From positions 1 to 11,403 of the forward strand of contig CAYHNZ010000028.1 of NCBI GenBank assembly GCA_964358205.1: a stretch of DNA of 11,403 bases, written 5' to 3'. A program made the translations under genes and the position numbers. How positions within the stretch are numbered: the stretch's first letter is position 1; every line of letters begins with the position of its first letter. The DNA comes from JANLIQ01 sp964358205. Lineage in GTDB: Bacteria > Patescibacteriota > UBA1384 > 2-12-FULL-50-11. The notes under the pieces are model-generated. The model had not been told where the DNA came from. It searched no databases and was given only the letters and a program-made list of their open reading frames with translations. Positions 7,483 to 11,403 of the stretch are shown here, in pieces.

Positions 7483-7929
7483 TCAGAATGGTATATCATC
7501 CAAATTGATTTCTTCGGCGGTCTCGGTTTTCTCTTCTTTTTTACTTTTAGAGCTGTCGCTAGCAACGCTCGGCACAAAATCGCTGGCCGGTTGGTCTCCC
7601 CTGGGTGATAAAGGGATGAAGTTTTCGGCGACGATCTCGGTTCGGCTTCGTTTGGCGCCGTCGGTGCCTTCCCAGGAATTAGTCTGGAGACGTCCTTCGA
7701 CATAGACCTTTTTACCTTTAGAGAGCATTTGGGCGGCCAATTCGCCAAGCTTACCCCAAACAGTAATCTCGTGATATTGAGTATCTTCTTTGGTATTGCC
7801 GTCTTTATCTTTCCAACGACGATTAGTGGCCACGGCAAAAGAGGATACAGTCTGGCCGCTGGGAATCACTTTGGTTTCGGGATCGCGAGTTAGATTGCCA
7901 ACAATGGTGGCACGATTCAAGCTAAACAT
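7483..7929 (-). CDS. ssb: Single-stranded DNA-binding protein
   Basis: A 148-residue SSB that coats single-stranded DNA as a tetramer and recruits replication and repair partners. The OB fold starts with MFSLNRATIVGNLTRDPE and includes VSSFAVATNRRWKD, TQYHEITVWGKLGELA and GKKVYVEGRLQT. It is followed by a charged, disordered linker (KSKKEEKTETAEE) and the conserved partner-binding tip DDIPF right before the TGA stop, which also shows that TGA is a stop here. The ATG at 7929 is chosen because the OB fold begins there; a longer frame from 7974 would add residues that lie inside rpsF. It overlaps the end of rpsF by 8 bases, so the two are probably translationally coupled. Confidence 0.97.
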   Translation of the reverse strand: MFSLNRATIVGNLTRDPETKVIPSGQTVSSFAVATNRRWKDKDGNTKEDTQYHEITVWGKLGELAAQMLSKGKKVYVEGRLQTNSWEGTDGAKRSRTEIVAENFIPLSPRGDQPASDFVPSVASDSSKSKKEEKTETAEEINLDDIPF

Positions 7930-8305
7930 TCTTTTCTTCGGCCTTTCTTTTCGGTCGTTTATTACCTTGCTCATCTAAACCGGCTCGCCATTCAGTCAAG
8001 AGATAACGATCGATCTTTTCGCTGTGAACAAGTTCAGCCGCTAAATCCTTTAGAGCTTGAGGATCGGCGTTAAAAAAGACTGAAACTAGCGATAGCTGAC
8101 TCTGTTTTTTGATCGGGTAAGCCAATCTTTTTACTCCCATATCTTCGCTTTGTTCGAGTTTACTGCCGATGCCTTTGATAATATCAGCCAATTCATCAAG
8201 GGCGCCTGTGGCGTCTTTAGCTAGGGCAGACAATAAATACAGTCGAGTCTTTAACTCAACCGGAGCTTCGGCCACAGTCTCTACAGTTTCTGTTTTGGTA
8301 ACCAT
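7922..8305 (-). CDS. rpsF: 30S ribosomal protein bS6
   Basis: A 127-residue bS6, partner of bS18 on the 30S platform. After a short acidic N-terminal extension (about 15 residues) it has the ferredoxin-like fold: TRLYLLSALAKDATGALDELADIIK, split by a helix, then GVKRLAYPIKKQSQLSLVSVFFNAD and the final helix with SEKIDRYLLTEW. The C-terminal tail is basic. It is the first gene of rpsF-ssb-rpsR. No Shine-Dalgarno is present; a promoter placed at 8315-8343 would start the transcript only a few bases before the ATG, so initiation is probably leaderless or nearly so. Confidence 0.95.
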   Translation of the reverse strand: MVTKTETVETVAEAPVELKTRLYLLSALAKDATGALDELADIIKGIGSKLEQSEDMGVKRLAYPIKKQSQLSLVSVFFNADPQALKDLAAELVHSEKIDRYLLTEWRAGLDEQGNKRPKRKAEEKNV

Positions 8306-8314
8306 TTATAGAAA

Positions 8315-8343
8315 ATTTTACCAGGAATAGGCTGATTCATCAA
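8315..8343 (-). promoter_or_regulatory. Predicted sigma70-type promoter of rpsF with almost no leader
   Basis: On the minus strand, a -35 box TTGATG (8343-8338), a 17-nt spacer and a -10 box TAAAAT (8320-8315) precede rpsF. Transcription would start near 8308, about two to four bases before the ATG at 8305. This agrees with the lack of a ribosome-binding site. It is predicted from consensus and spacing only. Confidence 0.55.
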
Positions 8344-8368
8344 CCCCATCATCGCTAAAGCCTAGCTT

Positions 8369-8421
8369 CAAGTCTCAAGGCTCAAGTCTGAAGTAAGTAC
8401 TAAGTCTGAAGTTTAAAGTAC
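8369..8421. repeat. Heptamer array F (NAAGTNN type) between xer and rpsF
   Basis: Four units (8369-8396, among them CAAGTCT twice and CAAGGCT), a 4-nt unit GTAC (8397-8400), then three units (8401-8421: TAAGTCT, GAAGTTT, AAAGTAC). The core AAGT is the reverse complement of the ACTT core of array G, which starts 12 bases further on. The array ends short of the predicted rpsF promoter. Confidence 0.75.
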
Positions 8422-8433
8422 CATGGTTCAAAA

Positions 8434-8520
8434 ACTTATTACTTGCCACTTGAAACTTAGATTAGACTTTGGCCTTGTTACTTTAGACTTGTCAGTCAGC
8501 CTTTAGACTTGCGACTTGTC
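8434..8520. repeat. Heptamer array G (ACTTNNN type) running into the xer 3' end
   Basis: About a dozen units: four 7-mers (8434-8461), a 4-nt unit TTAG (8462-8465), five 7-mers (8466-8500), one 6-nt unit (8501-8506) and two 7-mers (8507-8520). Typical units are ACTTGCC, ACTTGAA, ACTTTAG and ACTTGTC. The xer stop codon (8503-8505) lies inside it, so the last residues of the recombinase are encoded by repeat units. Together with array F it forms an imperfect inverted structure that could fold in RNA downstream of xer. Confidence 0.75.
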
Positions 8521-9426
8521 TTTGCCCTGTGAGTGGAAGCGCTGATGAATATCCTTCAAACTCTTGTCGGTGACGTGGGTATAGATCTGGGTAGTGGTGA
8601 TGGACGAATGGCCAAGCAGGGCCTGAACCGATCGCAAATCGGCGCCGTTACGGAGTAAATCGGTGGCGTACGAATGCCTTATCTTGTGTGGACTAATCGG
8701 TTTGGTGATGCCGGCTTGCCGAGCAATATCTCGAATGGAGCGCTGAACAGTTCGACTGCTAATTGGCAATTTAGTCGAATCAAGTTGGCTGTTTTTGTGA
8801 TGGGTGACAAAAATAAACGGATTAGTGTCGGTTCGTTGGTCGATATATTCACCTAGGGCGTCCAGGGCTTCCTCCGAAAGAAACACTGGCCGAACTTTAC
8901 CGCCCTTACCTATAACGGAAAATTCGCCGGTGGCCAAATTAATTTGATTGCGCTTGAGCCCCAATAGTTCGCTGATTCGCAGGCCAGTTGAAAATAAAAC
9001 AGCGATTATTGCTCGGTCGCGAAAGTCAGAAATGTCTTTGAGCGGTACTGACGAGATCATCTCCGCCATCTCCTCCGGCGATAAAAAGTGGATCTGTCGC
9101 CCCGGCACCTTACTTAATGTCACCTTTTCTGGTGGCAAGACCGTCAGATCGCGGCCGATGAGGTACTTGAGCAGTGATCGTAAGGCGATCAAGTAGTAGT
9201 TGACGGTGGCTCGACTTCGTTTGATTCCGTCAGCGTCAAGTAAAACGAGCTGGTAATCGATGACATCCTCGCCGGTCAACTGATCGATTTTTTCCAGCTT
9301 GTTTGATTCGGCCCAATTCTGGAAACTAGCCAAGTAGTGGCGATAGTTGTTAACGGTGTGCGTTGAAGCGCCACGGGCCGTCGCCAGAAATCGTAAGTAG
9401 TCTTTAACGGCTCGGCTGATTGTCAT
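8503..9426 (-). CDS. Xer-family tyrosine site-specific recombinase
   Basis: A 307-residue XerC/XerD-type recombinase, likely the enzyme that resolves chromosome dimers at dif. The N-terminal SAM-like domain begins with VKDYLRFLATARGASTHTVN. The catalytic domain carries the full set: Arg150 (STGLRISELLGL), Lys174 (GKGGKVRPV), His247-x-x-Arg250 (PHKIRHSYATDLL), His273 (LLGHSSITTTQ) and the nucleophile Tyr282 (IYTHV). Length and order are normal. ATG 9426 is preferred because the family usually starts about ten residues before the first helix; an in-frame ATG at 9471 would add 15 residues. Neither has a clear ribosome site. The C-terminal residues KSQV are encoded by heptamer array G. XerC versus XerD cannot be decided. 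A weak -10-like TATATC is at 9501-9496. Confidence 0.93.
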   Translation of the reverse strand: MTISRAVKDYLRFLATARGASTHTVNNYRHYLASFQNWAESNKLEKIDQLTGEDVIDYQLVLLDADGIKRSRATVNYYLIALRSLLKYLIGRDLTVLPPEKVTLSKVPGRQIHFLSPEEMAEMISSVPLKDISDFRDRAIIAVLFSTGLRISELLGLKRNQINLATGEFSVIGKGGKVRPVFLSEEALDALGEYIDQRTDTNPFIFVTHHKNSQLDSTKLPISSRTVQRSIRDIARQAGITKPISPHKIRHSYATDLLRNGADLRSVQALLGHSSITTTQIYTHVTDKSLKDIHQRFHSQGKDKSQV

Positions 9427-9474
9427 CTTACGAACGCTGGTGAGTAAGACGAACGAGCTTGTGAGTGACATTGT

Positions 9475-9503
9475 TTGGGCTAGTTTGCTTCATCGGATAT
9501 ACT
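9475..9503 (+). promoter_or_regulatory. Possible promoter of the PAP2 gene pair
   Basis: TTGGGC (9475-9480), a 17-nt spacer and TATACT (9498-9503) resemble a sigma70 promoter with a good -10 and a weak -35. Transcription from about 9510 would give a leader of nearly 180 nt that contains the whole folded element at 9528-9661. The intergenic region 9427-9687 is shared with the divergent xer gene. Confidence 0.35.
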
Positions 9504-9527
9504 TTAGCAGATATGTCACCAATAAGA

Positions 9528-9661
9528 GCCTGTTGGAATCTAATGCCTAGGAAAAACATTCCCATTTCGAGCGAAAACCACGAAGACCGACGAACCGTAC
9601 TGGGGTACGGTGAGGAGAGATGAGTGATTTGCAGCCGAAATCTGGGAATGTTTTAACAGGC
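9528..9661 (+). promoter_or_regulatory. Long imperfect stem in the leader of the PAP2 gene (candidate structured RNA or palindromic mobile repeat)
   Basis: Nested inverted repeats are visible. The outermost are GCCTGTT (9528-9534) and AACAGGC (9655-9661). Next come AAAACATTCCCA (9553-9564) with its exact complement (9643-9654), 12 bp, then TTTCG (9565-9569) with CGAAA (9636-9640) after a 2-nt bulge. Inside sits a separate hairpin ACCGTAC/GTACGGT (9594-9600/9605-9611) with loop TGGG. The left arm carries an extra 18 nt (9535-9552) between its first two blocks. No ORF fits it. ACCGTAC recurs at 9679-9685, two bases before the PAP2 start. It could be a cis-regulatory RNA, a small RNA or a MITE-like element; the strand is assumed from its position. 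Confidence 0.6.
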
Positions 9662-9687
9662 AAACAGTATCACTTGAGACCGTACTT

Positions 9688-10275
9688 ATGTGGTTAGATT
9701 CTAATCAGGCTCTCAGACTGGATCAAAATCTGACGGAAGGTTTATACAGTTTAACTCGAGATGATTCTGGCCTCCAAAAGATAGTTTACGTTTTCGCTTC
9801 GTACCCAATCTTTTTACTGCCAATCGTTTTGATTTGGTTATTCTGGCAAAAAACTAGCCGCTGGGTGGCGGCCAAGATATTTATCGGCACGATTTTTACT
9901 TGGCAAGTGATGAGCAAGCTGGCTGGAGAGTACTTCTACACCCAATGGGGTTTCCGCGACCGGCCGTTCGCTTTTGCTGGTATCAAGGAGCTACTACTGG
10001 AGCAACCCCAAAAAGCTTTCCCATCCGATCACGCCGCGGTCTTTTTGTTCGTCACGCTGGCACTGTTTTACTACCGCCAAAAAACTTGGGGTTGGATATT
10101 TTTAGTCGCCACCGTTTTATCGAGCATCGCCCGGGTCGCTATCGGCTTTCACTTCGTCGGCGATATACTGGGCGGTTGGCTGATTGGGGCGGTCGGTTTT
10201 GGTTTACTTTATTGGCTCGATCAACCAATTCAACGATTAATCGACAAAGCCAGCCGATATTTTAAAACATTATGA
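9688..10275 (+). CDS. PAP2-family membrane phosphatase, BcrC-like (undecaprenyl-pyrophosphate phosphatase type)
   Basis: A 195-residue integral membrane protein with about five or six hydrophobic segments. PAP2 motifs are in order. Motif 1 is degenerate, FRDRPF, with Arg92-Pro93 but Thr85 where the family has Lys. Motif 2 is PSDH (112-115), with Asp in the third position as in BcrC-type enzymes. Motif 3 is ARVAIGFHFVGD, with Arg149, the nucleophile His155 and Asp159, and Ala in place of the usual Ser. Such enzymes dephosphorylate prenyl or lipid pyrophosphates on the outer face of the membrane and recycle the cell-wall lipid carrier. Its stop overlaps the next start (ATGA at 10272-10275). There is no Shine-Dalgarno before ATG 9688. 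The exact substrate cannot be told. Confidence 0.88.
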   Translation: MWLDSNQALRLDQNLTEGLYSLTRDDSGLQKIVYVFASYPIFLLPIVLIWLFWQKTSRWVAAKIFIGTIFTWQVMSKLAGEYFYTQWGFRDRPFAFAGIKELLLEQPQKAFPSDHAAVFLFVTLALFYYRQKTWGWIFLVATVLSSIARVAIGFHFVGDILGGWLIGAVGFGLLYWLDQPIQRLIDKASRYFKTL

Positions 10276-10868
10276 TTAAACTGTCGCCCAGCGATCAATT
10301 AGCGAAAACGATCTCCATTGTGACTAATCCGGCGTTGGTGTTACTGGTGACGTTACTGATAGTCGTTCGTAACTATGTCGATTCAACACCAGACTTTTGG
10401 TGGGGGAGCTTGATTGGCTTTGGGTTGCTAATCGTACCGGGATTAATCTATAGCACTTATGTTTGGCGTCAAGAAGGCGCAGTCGACCTGGATCTAACCG
10501 AAAGACACGATCGGATTGTCCCTTTAATGCTGTCGTGTTTGGGAGCGACAATCGGCAGTTATCTCGTTCAGTCGAAACTGCATAACCCCACCCTTACGGA
10601 AATAAGTTTTATTCTAGTAACGATGCTAGCGGCGCTGACAGTTGTCACTACAGTTTGGAAAATTAGTCTGCACGCCGCCACTATCTCTGGCCTAACTACC
10701 TTAATGGTTGTTTATCGGGGTGGTTGGTTTGCGCTTGGTTACTTGGTTTTGTTACCGGTAATCTGGTCTAGGTTACAACTCAAACAACACACCCCTAATC
10801 AGTTAATTGGGGGAACACTTTTGGGCACAATTTTGACTTACCTGGCCGCCTGGTTTTTCAGCCGTTAG
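10272..10868 (+). CDS. PAP2-like membrane protein with degenerate active-site motifs
   Basis: A 198-residue polytopic membrane protein, coupled by a 4-base ATGA overlap to the BcrC-like gene. Hydrophobic segments lie at about 20-33, 45-62, 84-98, 111-127, 136-148, 152-165 and 178-195. Residues 74-84 (DLTERHDRIVP), 130-134 (KISLH) and 166-177 (SRLQLKQHTPNQ) sit where PAP2 motifs 1, 2 and 3 would be. Motif 3 keeps Ser-Arg, five residues, His173, but the Asp is Gln177. Motif 2 keeps Ser132 and His134 but lacks the PSGH context. This pattern occurs in divergent PAP2-like proteins; it may act on lipid phosphates or be inactive. The pairing with a canonical family member suggests a common lipid-carrier task. 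The family call is moderate; function is unknown. Confidence 0.6.
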   Translation: MIKLSPSDQLAKTISIVTNPALVLLVTLLIVVRNYVDSTPDFWWGSLIGFGLLIVPGLIYSTYVWRQEGAVDLDLTERHDRIVPLMLSCLGATIGSYLVQSKLHNPTLTEISFILVTMLAALTVVTTVWKISLHAATISGLTTLMVVYRGGWFALGYLVLLPVIWSRLQLKQHTPNQLIGGTLLGTILTYLAAWFFSR

Positions 10869-10871
10869 AAA

Positions 10872-11403
10872 TTAAATCTCTAAGTCCTGAATCGACGCTG
10901 GACTTTGTGGTGGCTTCTCACTTGGTGCAACGGCCGGTTGGTTGGCAACAGCCACCGGTTGAGCGGTTGGAGAGCTACTGCCAAGCGTTGGTCGACTGAT
11001 TATCTCTTCGCCAGGGTCTGCAATTGTAGTCGGCGGTTGGTCGAAATGTATACCGCCGGAAGTTACTGGTAGCGGGCTATCGGCTTTCAGCTCTCGGCTT
11101 TCAGCTAAGGATGGGCTCTCGGCCGGAGATCCAAGACCGGCTGATGGCTGACTGCTGATTGCTGATGGCTGACTATTGGCAAATGGCGCTGGAGCATCAA
11201 TTTTCGGTGGTGGGGGCAGAGAAGCTTCTGGCATCTGGCTACTAGCAACTGGCTTGGGAACAGATAGGGGTGAATTCTGATTTTGGCTAGGAGCTAGACT
11301 GCTAGGTGCTAGTGGCCCCCTACTGCCATTGATTGGGACGGGAACGGCTTCAAAATTGCTTGGTATTCGAGGTAGCGAAGATGGCGGCGGAGGAGGGGGA
11401 GGG
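10872..11403 (-). CDS. 3' end of a proline-rich, low-complexity protein (5' end outside window)
   Basis: The frame is open from the right edge to TAA at 10874-10872, giving 176 residues; the ATG at 11234 is only an internal Met. Composition is very rich in Pro, Ser and Ala, with a run of at least seven Pro at the window edge and PPPPK further on. There is no membrane segment or known domain, so this is probably a disordered tail. Several stretches are encoded by 7-nt repeats, giving a 7-residue protein repeat (SQPSAIS, then SQPSAGL). It ends three bases from the stop of the convergent PAP2-like gene, with no terminator between. EF-P would probably be needed for its polyproline runs. Function unknown; a chance open frame through repeats is possible but less likely given its length. 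Confidence 0.55.
   Translation of the reverse strand, partial: PPPPPPPSSLPRIPSNFEAVPVPINGSRGPLAPSSLAPSQNQNSPLSVPKPVASSQMPEASLPPPPKIDAPAPFANSQPSAISSQPSAGLGSPAESPSLAESRELKADSPLPVTSGGIHFDQPPTTIADPGEEIISRPTLGSSSPTAQPVAVANQPAVAPSEKPPQSPASIQDLEI
11075..11127. repeat. Heptamer array H1 (GGCTTTC type) inside the proline-rich gene
   Basis: Five 7-nt units (11075-11109, with GGCTTTC twice, GGCTATC and AGCTCTC), a 4-nt unit GATG (11110-11113) and two more (GGCTCTC, GGCCGGA). It has the same 7-nt period and single 4-nt break as the intergenic arrays, but lies in coding sequence. Confidence 0.65.
11140..11174. repeat. Heptamer array H2 (GCTGANN type) inside the proline-rich gene
   Basis: Five contiguous 7-nt units that all begin GCTGA; GCTGATG and GCTGACT each occur twice and GCTGATT once. 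On the coding strand this gives the 7-residue repeat SQPSAIS/SQPSAGL. Confidence 0.8.
11230..11314. repeat. Heptamer arrays I (GGCTACT and GCTAGNN types) inside the proline-rich gene
   Basis: Four contiguous 7-nt units at 11230-11257 (GGCATCT, GGCTACT, AGCAACT, GGCTTGG) and, after 28 non-repetitive bases, two pairs of GCTAG-headed units (11286-11299 and 11301-11314) one base apart. They encode Ser/Ala/Pro-rich sequence such as SSLAPSQ. The first group is weaker than the second. Confidence 0.5.

Noticed and set aside
6393..8520. CRISPR array
   Set aside because: The repeats are 7 nt, degenerate and contiguous, without spacers or cas genes.
9427..9471. 15-residue N-terminal extension of the recombinase
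   Set aside because: No ribosome site and no match to the usual family start; kept only as an alternative in the gene entry.
9472..9527. dif site next to the xer gene
   Set aside because: I see no 28-base sequence with the paired arms and 6-base centre of known dif sites; only weak AT-rich similarity.
9900..10265. Second + frame overlapping the PAP2 gene
   Set aside because: Arg-rich translation without hydrophobic segments, fully inside the clear PAP2 gene.
1..11403. tRNA or rRNA genes, insertion sequences or prophage genes
   Set aside because: None could be recognised on either strand; the single Xer protein lies in a housekeeping context and has no phage-integrase features or attachment repeats.

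Overview
The window looks like a chromosomal piece of a Candidate Phyla Radiation (Patescibacteria) type bacterium. This is inference from gene content: a compact ribosomal/replication cluster rpsF-ssb-rpsR followed by efp with no rplI (bL9), almost no Shine-Dalgarno sequences in that cluster, and a minor-pilin operon ending in a giant surface protein. The standard bacterial code is in use: the SSB acidic tail DDIPF is followed directly by TGA, and other genes also stop at TGA, so this is not a Gracilibacteria/Absconditabacteria code-25 genome. The exact lineage cannot be told from the sequence alone.

Layout. Positions 1-6388 (+) hold a type IV pilus minor-pilin operon: the tail of a PilV-like pilin, a PilW/PulJ-like prepilin with a C-terminal Ig-like domain, and a 1734-residue protein that begins like PilX/GspK and continues into a Cys-stapled, Kelch-like beta-rich ectodomain. 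The order pilV-pilW-pilX recalls the proteobacterial minor-pilin operons, where pilY1 follows. Here the pilin and the tip adhesin seem to be one polypeptide. A short GC hairpin closes this operon.

Positions 6534-9426 (-) hold, in transcription order, a Xer tyrosine recombinase, rpsF (bS6), ssb, rpsR (bS18) and efp (EF-P with Arg at the modification-loop tip). A promoter with almost no leader can be read in front of rpsF. Positions 9688-10868 (+) hold two translationally coupled membrane proteins: a PAP2/BcrC-type lipid-pyrophosphate phosphatase and a PAP2-like protein with degenerate motifs. They follow a leader of about 180 nt that can fold into a long imperfect stem. From 10872 to the right edge (-) lies the 3' end of a proline-rich, low-complexity gene.

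The most unusual signal is a set of degenerate tandem repeats with an exact 7-nt period. Each array has its own heptamer. They begin at or within a few bases of the stop codons of the giant pilin, xer, ssb, rpsR and efp, fill most of the gaps, are broken in several places by a single 4-nt unit, and in two gaps occur as inverted pairs. Heptamers of other families also lie inside the proline-rich gene, where they give a 7-residue protein repeat.
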